Assembly: GCF_022201045.2 (NCBI RefSeq) | Contig: NC_068562.1 | Coordinates: 2,232,001 to 2,296,000, forward strand | Reading direction: 5' to 3' | DNA length: 64,000 bases | From: Citrus sinensis | Taxonomy: Eukaryota > Streptophyta > Magnoliopsida > Sapindales > Rutaceae | In this document: piece by piece, positions 39,357-49,599 of the stretch | Layout of the letters: each line of letters begins with the position of its first letter | Numbering within the stretch: the first letter of the stretch is position 1 | Program-made: the position numbers and the translations under genes | The notes under the pieces: model-generated | What the model was told of the DNA's origin: nothing | Databases searched by the model: none | The model's input: the letters and a program-made list of their open reading frames with translations, nothing else

Positions 39357-42300
39357 TTAATTCAATGATTTCTTTAAATCTTGAAGAACTATGCGAGCAG
39401 CATTACGGCCAGGTGCCCCCATCACGCCACCCCCAGGATGAGTTCCACTCCCGCACATGTATAATCCTTGCAGCGGAGTCCTATAGTTTGACCTATACTC
39501 CAAAATTAACAGAAAAAAAAAATTGCATTAAACTTGGCCAGATATAAACATAACAGTCACACAGCAAAGGCTGTAATAATTACCATCCTTTTACTGGTCG
39601 CATGAGAAAGAGAGAATCTAATCCCATAGCACCATGAAAGATATTTCCTCCTGTAAATATTCATTTAAAGAATCGGGGACTGAGTGTGATTCATTATATT
39701 AATTTTATATCTGTGTGTTTGTGATCTAGGATCCTGAAGGTTGCGGTACTGAAGTACCTGTCAGTCCAATTTCTCTTTCAAGATCTGGTGGTGTCAGCAT
39801 GTCATAGCCAATAATTGATGAGCTGAAGCCAGGGGCATATTCATCAATCAATGAGAAACATCTATTTGCAAATGAATCCTGCAGTAGAAATTAAATGGAT
39901 GATATAGGACTACTGGGAAAATATTAGATCAATTAACCTTGCCTTGTGAAATATATATAGGGTTAGTATACCAGCTAGCTGCTGAAAAGGAGACATTCCA
40001 AAATTTATGAAGTGGTTACAGAATAACAATTGGAAAACATCTCCAAGTTTAACATGCTATGAAGCTTCAAACTGAGAGACTTAAATTATCAGTTCTACTC
40101 ACTCTGTAAGCAGGATCCATCCAGCTGCCATCTGATGGCTTATAAGGAGTGTATTGAATAAACAAGTTAATAACATGGTTTCCTGCAAACAGAGAATTTT
40201 TTTTTTAATTTACAACGTAGTAGAGAAATTATACTTTTTGCAGATAACATGAAAAACCACAAGGATGACGAATACGTTCCATTTTTTTGCAGGATAAAAG
40301 TACCATGAACAAAAAACTATCCAACACCAACTAAATCCATAAAAACCTATGTTTGATACCTGGTGGAGAAATAGTCTTGTCAAGTACAGAAGGAATCGTC
40401 ATTTCAATAATTGGCCTTCTTGATGGTAATCCATTAACAGCTTCTTGACAGGCAGAATGAATCTCCTCCATGCTAATAACAGTAATAAACCAGATCTAAG
40501 ATTTGCCGATGTCATTTACACTAAATGGTTTTAATGATGTTAAAGTTCAAAATGAAATGTAAAAGCAGGCATGCAATGGCGAAGTAGCCAAGGTATTTTG
40601 ATATTTGGGCGTTCTGTTTTACCAAAGCTGGTTTCTAAAACAATTAAATAAGATCTATGAGAGATTGAGAAAGAAAGTGATCGTAAAATCTTGTGTAGTG
40701 GAACCACATATTAGTAAATCAAGAAGCAAATTAATCCATTGCACTTGATTTTATCATCAACAACGAGCAATAAGAGCCATTCTATCAATCAAAATCAGAC
40801 TCCTATCTCGAGTCCATCTTTTCTCTCCAATCAGGTTTGCCCTTCCAACGATAGGCTTCTTACAGATAAGCACATAGGTCAAACCAACAAGTTAACCAAA
40901 CCGTATCATACCTCTCCGAACCAATATGAATGGTACCCACATGCTGAGGACCTGGATCAGGATGACTTAATTTGCAACATTGAAACTGGGGCAGTTTATC
41001 AACAGCTAAGTTTATTTTTGTAGTTCCCTGTTCCAATGAAAGACCGTCATACAAGAAATGTACGTTGAAGAATGAGAAATGACACAACCATTTAAAAGTT
41101 TTTTTCCATGGCCCCATAAGAAAAATGTCAGGACAAGACCCACAACGCAGGTATGGCTTTGAAGCACCTTACACTTTTAACAAATTTCAGAATTCAACAC
41201 ATAGCTAATGCATTATTTACCAGTATTATTTATATATAGAATAAAACCACAATGATTTCCTTCAACTTGGAACTGACAGTCCAATTACCCTTTAACTTCC
41301 GAACTAACATACAGCTGCATGCCATTAGCCAGCTTCACTTGTACAGAGGAATAAATTATTCCGTATGGATGCTACCCTAATGTTCCAAATTGACAAAATA
41401 GCAGATTATGTACAATAAGAGAAAAAAATATCGATTAAAGTAAAAACAAAAAGATTGTCAAAGACTTACAGAGCTGTAGTCAGAGTGCTTAATGGAAAGG
41501 ATGAAATCATCAGGAAGAATGTTACCAGGCACCAAGTCCTGCGATAGAAAATCGCAGCCTATTATCACAATCAAAATCAATTTGCAGCAGCAAGTTGATG
41601 CTGCACAAGAAATTTTGTATTTGTTAACAAGTTACAGGTATAAACGCTTTACCATGAAAGTTTTATATGGGGTTGCGTTTGATAAAACAATTGAAGAATG
41701 AACCTGCGCACCATCGGCTAATTGCACCTACATAAAATTAGCAATGTGTCCGATATGTGATTAGTCCGATCCAAACTTCAAAATCCGCTTCATTGAGCGC
41801 ATGTTATAGTGAAACTAACCCCGTTTACTCTGCCAGAATCGTTGATCATCAATTGTGAAACCTTTAAAAAAGTAAGTAAATAAAAATATAAGTTATACGA
41901 GTGACTATATACAATATAGATAACCAATGAAGGTAAAAAGTTTAGGGACAAAGTCATAAATTACTCCAGAGCTATAACCATAAACTAAAGACGCTAAGAT
42001 AGCTTGAATGCTAAATAATTCTGCAATAAGAGAGGAAGTCACAAACAATTCAAAATTAAACCAGCAAACTTTTACATGTTCATAAATTCCCAGAAAGGCA
42101 AGCAAAGAGTACAGGAAATTAATCATTTAAGTTCAGGACCATCCCTCTGCTGCCTAATACAATGTTAACATTCTGCTAGTTCCCATGATTAGTCTTCCTT
42201 ACTAGCAATGCAGTTCTGTTACATGTAGCTAACTCTCATTGAGTTCTCAACTTTTTAACTGCAAAATCCTTTTATTCCCACCAGAAAAATGCCAAAGCAG

Positions 42301-45300
42301 GTATAAGCACATGCTGTGGAAAACTTTGCGTTACTTTAAAGCTATACAAAATGATGTCGAAATAATTCCTCCAGATCAATTCCTTTTTGTTCCCCTTCAT
42401 TCATGTATTATAGGCCAAATTTCATCAACTGCATGATGTTTCTATGGTCACCAGCCAGAGAAAACAAGAGCAATCAGCCCTGGGGGTTCTGCTCTACAGA
42501 TGAGCAGCACAATGCATAAAAAAGAGCAGCACACATACACTTTGACAAGATCTAACTAGAATTAAATTATACACCATGTAAAATTGATCTAATTCTTGAA
42601 AAAGATTTCAAGAGGCTGAGATGACTCTCCTATTAAATTGTCTCAATTAAGTATGATCCTTCAAACATACGTTTCAATTTATTTCAAGCAGGTTCCAGAA
42701 TTCATCCCACCTATTCTGGTGTGGACTGATACCAAACTACACATGTTCATGCAACCAAAGTCAGCACATACAAGTTCATAGAGTACCTTTTAATCAATAA
42801 TAAGGAATGAGGTGGATCACAAAGGCTAAAGAAGTGATATTGGGCAAAAATACCTCTGCTCTTGTCACGATATGAGCCCCAGCTTCCCGAGCAGCACTGC
42901 CGATGGCCATGGATACTGAACCCATCCCACCTTCAACATATCTGGGGAAGTGTTAGTTATCAAAAATTCTAGTCACCTAGACAGCTTATAATGTGATAGA
43001 TCCAACAGAATCATGGCTCACTGAAATTATCAACACTAAAGAACTGCTCTGGAAATTTTAACAAAGCAAAAATGCAAACTAATGTAGGAAGAAATGGGCA
43101 AATAATATGAAGGGAAATTTACAATCGCCCACCTATTTGTTTTGCCTTTTTCAAAAATACACAAACACTTTTTTTTTTCAGTGCGCCACCTAAAGTTTGT
43201 TTTTTGTTGCATTCGTCCACTTCCGTCTAATTTCCGTTAGTGGATTTAACGGAATGTTAATGAAATGACCTTTTTACCCCTCAAAATTACAATTTAACCC
43301 AAAATAAATAGAAATTGGAGATAAATTAGATGGATTTAATTTTTTTCAAAGATGGATGCTAGAAATTGGAGGAAAATAGTGTTTGTTGCTTGCTAAATTT
43401 AGAAAATTTGTATTTATTTTTTTGAAAGAGAAAAAATAAATACAAATTTTCTAAATCTAGCAAGCAACAAACACTATTTTCTTCCAAAAAAATAAATACA
43501 AATTTTCTAAATTTAGCAAGCAACAAACACTATTTTCCTCCAATCAACCTTTGAAAAAAATTAAATCCATCCAATTTATCTCCAATTTCTATTTATTTTG
43601 GGTTAAATTATAATTTTGAAGGGTAAAAAGGTCATTCTGTTAAATTCGCTAACGGAAATTAGACGGAAGTGGACGAATGCAACAAAAAGCAAACTTCAGG
43701 TGGCGCGCTGAAAAAAAAAAAATGTTTGTGTATTTTTGAAAAAGGCAAAACAAACAGGTGGACGGTTGTAAATTTTCCTAATATGAATTTGAGAAAAACA
43801 CATGAGACCAAACTTTAATGGCATATCCCATACATGGCAATATGCAGGTAATTAATCTGGTGGGTTTAATAGAGTAGAAACATACAAGTCCATTTCTATA
43901 TTCTCCGGCACAGGATTCCAAGAATGCAAAATAACAGGGGGCCACTGGTACCATGGTAAATTTGAAGATTTTTGAATTTTTTAAGGGGATACTTGGCATA
44001 TTACGGCTTTGTACTTCCCTGAAGCACAATACATACATCAACCCAGCAAAAGAAATACCTACGACCAAATTCCAGGATTGCCATCAGTTTCTCCCATCAC
44101 ATGATGTAGAAGAACATATCCACTCCCAGGTGTGTGGACGCTACTCTACAGTAGAAATATGAAATGGAAAAATGAGTTTTAGCTCAGGTAAAATTGCAAA
44201 AAATGAGTAATATTTGATTAATTTCTAATGAAATGAAATGACCCATCATCACATCATTTTCAGTTGTCACTAGAGAAAGCCAATTGCGCAAGGATGGTAA
44301 TTCTTAGGGACTATATTACATAGAAAATACGAATTTGAAACCAATCCATCTCCTTACCAATCAACAAGGGTTTCTTACCATGGTCCCTATCACAGCATCT
44401 GTGGCAAGGGTTGCCTTCAAAACATCTGTCTGTATGCATCAAAGTCCACAAACGAAAATTGATTAGCAGACATAAGCAAACCCTTCAACAAAGAATATCT
44501 AACAGCAATATGACAACTAATGAAAGATGTGTGTTGAAAAAAGACAACATTGGTGAAGAAAAGCTTGAGGAGTTCATATGAGATATTGCATAACATACCA
44601 CAAAATTAGATAGATGATACAAATTAACTACAAATGAATTACCAAATAGCATACAATCAGAAAATTCAGAATGGTTTGCCAGAGGTAAGTACTGAGGAAT
44701 TGAGAAAAATCCAATGAATACATACCCATGGAAATCAAGATATCCATATCAACAACATTAAGCTCAAATCTAAAAAGTTGGTTTCACTTTCAGCTGAGAT
44801 TCCAATAAGAAAATAAACTTAACAAACATAGTTCAAAAAATCAAAGGATAAACTACAAAGAAATCAAGATTAAATGACAACCTCAAACCACTTGTTCAAA
44901 ACCTTAGAAGCTGGTGAGAGTAAAAGGTCCACAAATTCCCTGTCAAAACATGTAAATACATTTTTAGAAAGGAAGAGGCTGCAATTCATGATAGCTAAGC
45001 CGGACAATCATGTCATGTCACTCATATCAAGGCTAGTTAGGTGTCATTGCATTAAAAATCACTCAAGATTAACAAAAAGAACCCTTACACCAAGTCTTTT
45101 TGCCCCAGTGAGATGGCCCGTCGTAAGCAATGAGCCCAAAAGGCTGAGTTTCGTATTTTATTCTTGAATTGATGACTGTAAGATGAGCTACCTTGCAACA
45201 ATTCGGGAGGGGACGAATCGAAAAGTAGATCCACGAATTGGCTGAATTTATCGAGCTGGTCCTCAAATCTGTGAAATGTAATTAAAATTGCATGACATAA

Positions 45301-45668
45301 GCATTTAGAATAAAAAGAGGAATGAAAAAATATACCCACGTCAGCTCTCACAAGTAACCTGTATTTAAATATTTAGTTAACTTTCACATAATTATTCACT
45401 TGTCTGAAGGTAATACACTAATATTCCATGATTTAAACCTACTAAATTTACAGATATGTTAGCCTCATTCTATTTTATTTTTCTTTTTGTCCGTCCACTT
45501 GTTTGTTAATCTGATAATCACATTAACGGACGCAACTAAGGTCATCTTCAAGAAACTAAATCTTAGATTTTCCTTAAAAAAAAATTTTTTCAACATACCG
45601 TTAAACTAAAACCATACATATATTATATATTCATATAACCACAGCATGTAACAAAATAAAAACAGGAA

Positions 45669-45699
<31 letters not shown>

Positions 45700-46208
45700 G
45701 GCACCTGACATAAGCATCGGCGTCTCGTTCTGAGAACTTGGAAATCTCCGAATGATTGAGTTGCTTATCAGGTCCCAGTAAAAGGTAACGTCCATCCAAA
45801 CATGGCGTAAACGATGATGGATTTCGCTTCAACAACTTCATTCCATGTCTCGCCAATTCGAGTTCCCTGTTTTAATTAAAAATTAAAAGAAAAGAAAAAT
45901 CGAATAAATGAAGTGAAGGCCATTGTATTTTGTTTGGAAAAACGCGGGACTCAAACACACTTGATGAGGGAGGGACGGAGGAGGCTTTGGAGGTAACTGC
46001 AGCGAGAGAACTTGAAGCCAGGGATAAGTTCTTCAGTCACGGCTGCCCCGCCAATGACGTGGCGTCTCTCGAGTACGGCCACTGAGAGGCCTGCGCGAGC
46101 CAAATAAGCGGCCGCTGTTAAGCCGTTGTGGCCTCCACCGATCACCAGAGCGTCCCATTTCTTCTCCTTCAAAGCGCTTGTGGTGCTGGTGAAGCTTCTT
46201 CGCCACAT
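39357..46208 (-). CDS. PYROXD2: PYROXD2-like FAD/NAD(P)-binding oxidoreductase, copy B
   Basis: A second full-length member of the same flavoprotein family as the gene at 18.5 kb, on the opposite strand. Minus-strand exons: 46208-45961, 45866-45705, 45268-45089, 44939-44882, 44429-44379, 44145-44063, 42941-42854, 41861-41820, 41727-41653, 41538-41470, 41027-40912, 40472-40360, 40182-40103, 39878-39758, 39650-39584, 39492-39357, total 1689 nt, 562 aa. Exons 2-16 match copy A in length exactly. The Rossmann motif [19 protein letters not shown] and the C-terminal [13 protein letters not shown] are intact. Exon 3 is the most diverged part. Intron 2 holds a 21-base poly-G (C on the gene strand), in the same place as the C tract of copy A. 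Intron 6 holds a 667-bp foldback element. Both copies look functional; expression may differ. Confidence 0.92.
43103..43787. mobile_element. Foldback MULE-type MITE in PYROXD2-B intron 6
   Basis: The element spans 43112-43778 and consists almost wholly of two inverted arms of about 320 bases meeting near 43440. The ends GGGAAATTTACAATCG and (reverse) GGAAAATTTACAACCG match. A perfect 9-bp target duplication TAATATGAA flanks it (43103-43111 and 43779-43787). Long inverted arms plus a 9-bp duplication point to the Mutator superfamily. No coding capacity. It lies in an intron and, on the RNA, would form a very long hairpin. Confidence 0.88.
45677..45697. repeat. Poly-G tract in PYROXD2-B intron 2
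   Basis: Twenty-one G residues in a row (C on the gene strand), just downstream of exon 2. Copy A has 15 C at 19164-19178 in the same intron. Confidence 0.9.
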
Positions 46209-46499
46209 TTCAGGTCAGGTACGGTGTGTGATATTAACTAATTTGGTTTTTCTCCTCCAACTAAGAAAGGAAAGGGAGTGTTCTGTTTTGCACTTGCACA
46301 GTCGGATCTTTTTGTTTTTCCAGTAGTGGATGTCAAATCCATACGTCAGCAGCGCAGAGCCAGAGTGGAATTTATTTACACCTCAGCTTTTGTTGTCATT
46401 TGCGATAATTCCACAACTTCTCAGAAAACCGATCAGAGAAATAAAATTCATTATAACTTGTTAATTTAGTTGAGGGTAAAAAATAGAAATTTAGAAGCT
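46209..46499. promoter_or_regulatory. Promoter region of PYROXD2-B
   Basis: The 290 bases between the PYROXD2-B start codon and the tRNA hold its 5' UTR and core promoter. No particular motif stands out. Confidence 0.4.
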
Positions 46500-46572
46500 G
46501 GTCCCGGCGGGGCTCGAACCCGCGACCTTCGGCTCATAAGACCAACGCTCTAACCAACTGAGCTACGGGACC
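46500..46572 (-). tRNA. tRNA-Ile-UAU: tRNA with anticodon TAT (predicted Ile)
   Basis: A full 73-nt cloverleaf on the minus strand. The acceptor stem GGTCCCG pairs with CGGGACC, the D stem is GCTC/GAGC, the anticodon arm TTGGT-CTTATGA-GCCGA, and the T arm GCGGG-TTCGAGC-CCCGC. Position 34-36 reads TAT, which predicts Ile for AUA codons. Two features are odd: residue 37 is G rather than the A usual next to ANN-reading anticodons, and there are two G-T pairs in the anticodon stem. There is no intron. Amino-acid identity is therefore less certain than the fold. Confidence 0.8.
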
Positions 46573-47429
46573 AGTATGTTTCATAGGAGCCGGAGCAATT
46601 TGTATTGACGCGTTTCTTTAAATTCCAGACCAACGACAATTGAGGCTAGAGGCCACCAACAACAGTATCTTGTATTAAACTTTAATCCTTAAATACTAAA
46701 ACATTTTATCCTTTATTTCGCTATGGTTTGGATGACTTTATTACTGTTGACAACCAACGTTAATTAAACAACCGTTACTTTAATATTATACAAATACGTA
46801 TGTTGATACGATGAGTATAGGTGTTTGTAATTGAACTTTTGCTTATTAATCCTATATCATCTTTTTTAATTGGTAATTATTTTTTTAGTTTTTACAATCT
46901 ATACATATTAATTTAAAATTTTCTAAAAATCTGAATTTATACGTTTATTATAACACAACATAAAAGTATACGAAAATAACTCATAAACTACATCTATTCT
47001 TTATTCTCACTATAATTAAAAATATATATATGTCCATCTTTATTTATGGGCGATGAAAAAAGTGGTTTTAACTGATAAATAATTTCCTTCACTACTTAAC
47101 TACTTTATTTTTATAATACACATTTTCTTCTCGAATTATTTATTCATTCTCCAATTAAATATATTATGGTGAATAATAGCCATTTGGGAGAGCTACGTAG
47201 CCTGTCCCAAACGGGGTTAATTGCACAGAATAGCACGGTGAGATTCTTCATATTTCTTGCTTTAAGATGCTACGACGGAGGAACATAACGTACAAAATAC
47301 GGGCATCGAATACGGTGAATGGATTATGATATATAAACAAAAGCAAAATGCAGGAGAACAAAAAAAAAAGCTCCTTTTTTAAAATTGTATTTCCAATATA
47401 GTTATTTATTTTTATTTTTATTAATCTCG
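46573..47429. other. AT-rich intergenic region
   Basis: No gene or structured repeat is seen between the tRNA and the MULE. Confidence 0.5.
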
Positions 47430-47684
47430 TTCTTTTAAGGGAAAATGACACAGAGACCCCCAACGTTTGAATAAGGGACATAAAATTTTCTAATGTTTTA
47501 AAAAAGACACTCAGACCCCCATTGGTTAACGAAAATCGTTTCGTTAAATCATTACAAGGTTAATACTGTAATTACAAATAAAAAACAAGTGAATTGACTA
47601 AAAACCCACACACACATCACACGCACAAACAAACCCCACACACACACTGATTCCAGACAAATCTTTTAACACACACTCATGGTT

Positions 47685-47985
47685 TGCCTTCCGAATGCTG
47701 CTGGGGCTGCCGGAAGTTGCTGGAACTGCTCACGCTACCGAAAGCTGCTGGAACTGCTCGTGCGTCGATCGAGACCGCGTCTAGTTGCCGGATCTGCTCG
47801 CGATCGACGTTTGGCTGCTGCTTGTGCTGTTGGAACTGCTGGAATCTCGCGTTTGGCTATTGGAACTGCTCGCGTTTGGCTGCTGCTTGTGCTCGCGTTT
47901 GGTTGCTGATCTTGCTTGTTGAATCTCGCGTTTGGCTGTTGGAAGTGCTCGCTTTTGGTTGCTGCTCTTGCTTGTGGAATCCAGG
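47685..47985. repeat. GC-rich degenerate tandem repeat inside the MULE
   Basis: Units built on GCTGCTGGAACTGCTCG and CTCGCGTTTGG recur some six to eight times with variation. The block is much more GC-rich than the surrounding element and both frames through it are Leu/Ala/Cys/Trp rich, which looks like repeat-driven composition and not a real protein. Confidence 0.75.
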
Positions 47986-48359
47986 GTTCAATTCTCTTAA
48001 ATCTTATTTTTTCTCTTTAATTTTCATTTTTTTTACTAAATTAACTTCTCTAGCATGTTTGATGCATATGTGATGTATGTGCATGAATATAAATAAATGA
48101 TTACGAGAATTTTTTTTTTTTTGGTTTATGGTTGTTTGATGAACATAGTTCTTAATTCTTGCTAATTACTTTTGTTATTTCTTTTCTTTATCAATTTTTA
48201 GATGTGCATGGAATTTTCTTTATCAAATTTATTTTATTATATCTAACCAGTTGGGCTAGAATTCTACCTAGGTGAGATATTATGCATTTTTTTTAATGGT
48301 CCTGGAGCATGTGAATTTTGTGCTTAATTTATTAGTGAAAAGAATGTATTGGTTTGCAG

Positions 48360-48935
48360 ATGGTTGATCAGTCATCCCAAAACATGAATACTCACTCACT
48401 TTATTCTTTTGAACAAGAAGATGATGAAGCATATTGGTCAAATGATGACAATGAAGACATAACACCTGCTGATGATGAGGGAGTTGATGTTGGGCATATT
48501 GAAAGTTGTGAAGAAGTGGATTATGAAGATAGTGAAGAAGAAGATAGAATTCTTTCTAATTGTGAGTCAGATGATAGAGAGCATGGCCTGCTTTCTGATT
48601 CTGAAGATGAGCAATCATTTCATTGTTCAAAATCTAACCCTAATGAAATGATTGAAATCAGTGTTGGGCAGGAGTTCGACAATGTCCAACATTTCAGAAG
48701 AGTACTTGAAAACTACGTTATTAAGAATGGGTTTGATCTTAACATAATTAAGAATGAGAAAAGAAGGTTTAGAGCAAAGTGTTCCAATGAGGACTGTCCG
48801 TGGTTTATTTATGCAGCACTAGTAGAATTTGGGACAAAATTCAGAATTCAGAAGCTGAATAATGTACATGAATGTAATGGAGTGTTAGAGAACAAAGAGG
48901 CATCATATAAATGGATTGCCTCTCAGTTTGAATAA
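48360..48935 (+). pseudogene. MURA-type transposase fragment (N-terminal part only)
   Basis: An open frame of 191 codons inside the MULE. Residues 1-95 are strongly acidic (runs of Asp and Glu with Ser), as in many plant MURA N-termini. Residues about 100-185 match the plant MuDR DNA-binding domain: VGQEFDNVQHFRRVLENY, then KNEKRRFRAKC and a CSNEDCPWFIYA zinc-ligand stretch ending in VHECNG. The frame stops soon after, so the DDE catalytic domain and SWIM zinc finger of a complete MURA (usually 600-900 aa) are missing. The ATG follows TTTGCAG, which could be a splice acceptor for an upstream exon. Probably an internal-deletion product. Confidence 0.8.
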
Positions 48936-49436
48936 TGTACATGAATGTTATGTTTACTGGATTGATGGTTTTAATGTCTATTGGATATGTTATTTAGTAC
49001 AATTAAGATTTTGTAATTATTGTTGTAACTAATTTTTTTTTATTTTGTTGATTATATAAGTTTAAATGATTGACATATGAAGAATTGTTATTTTTATTAT
49101 ATTAATAATCAATTTAATTTATTTTTATTCTTGAGTAATGGATTAAATTTATTTAGTTTGAAGAGAAAATTTAACAAAAATTAAATGAAAAATTTATGTA
49201 ATGAAGGTATATTCGTAATTTTATTAATAATATAGGGATAAATTAAATAATGAACAATTAATTTTTAATATGCTATAAGGGTATAATGATAATTATATTT
49301 TAAAATTATAAATTCTGTTAAAAGAAACGGTTTCTGTTAACCAATGAAGGTCTGAGTATCTTTTTTAAAATATTAAAAAATTTTATATCCTTTATTCAAA
49401 TATTAGAGGCCTCTGTGTCCTTTTTTCTTCTTTTAA

Positions 49437-49599
49437 ATATACATAGTTTCCAATTTCCACGGTGAATAAACGAGGAGATTATTAAAAGTGACGTGGCACA
49501 GAATGTTATTGAAAATAAAATTCAAAGTAGTCTCGTCTATGCCTATCTTAAGCGCCGGCGAACCAAAACATTAAAACTTGGAAGAAAAGAGAGGAAAAG
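49437..49599. promoter_or_regulatory. Promoter region of the AE7-like gene
   Basis: Only 163 bases separate the MULE target duplication from the AE7-like start codon, so the MULE inserted inside or right beside this promoter. Confidence 0.5.

Larger units (their letters stand above)
47430..49436 (+). mobile_element. Deleted Mutator-like transposon (MULE) with 9-bp target duplication
   Basis: The element spans 47439-49427 (1989 bp). Its ends begin GGGAAAATGACACAGAG and, read from the other side, GAAAAAAGGACACAGAG, and the inverted similarity continues for roughly 150-200 bases (for example GTTAACGAAA.CGTTTC against GTTAACAGAAACCGTTTC). A perfect 9-bp duplication TTCTTTTAA flanks it at 47430-47438 and 49428-49436, the Mutator hallmark. 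Inside are a GC-richer repetitive block (about 47685-47985) and a short MURA-like N-terminal frame. It lacks the catalytic domain, so it can only move with help from another MULE. Confidence 0.9.

Noticed and set aside
40739-41023. Plus-strand frame of 94 codons
   Set aside because: It overlaps PYROXD2-B exon 11 in antisense; the minus-strand exon is conserved.
47684-48073. A 129-codon frame through the GC-rich repeat
   Set aside because: Its composition follows the repeat unit and it has no conserved domain; treated as repeat.
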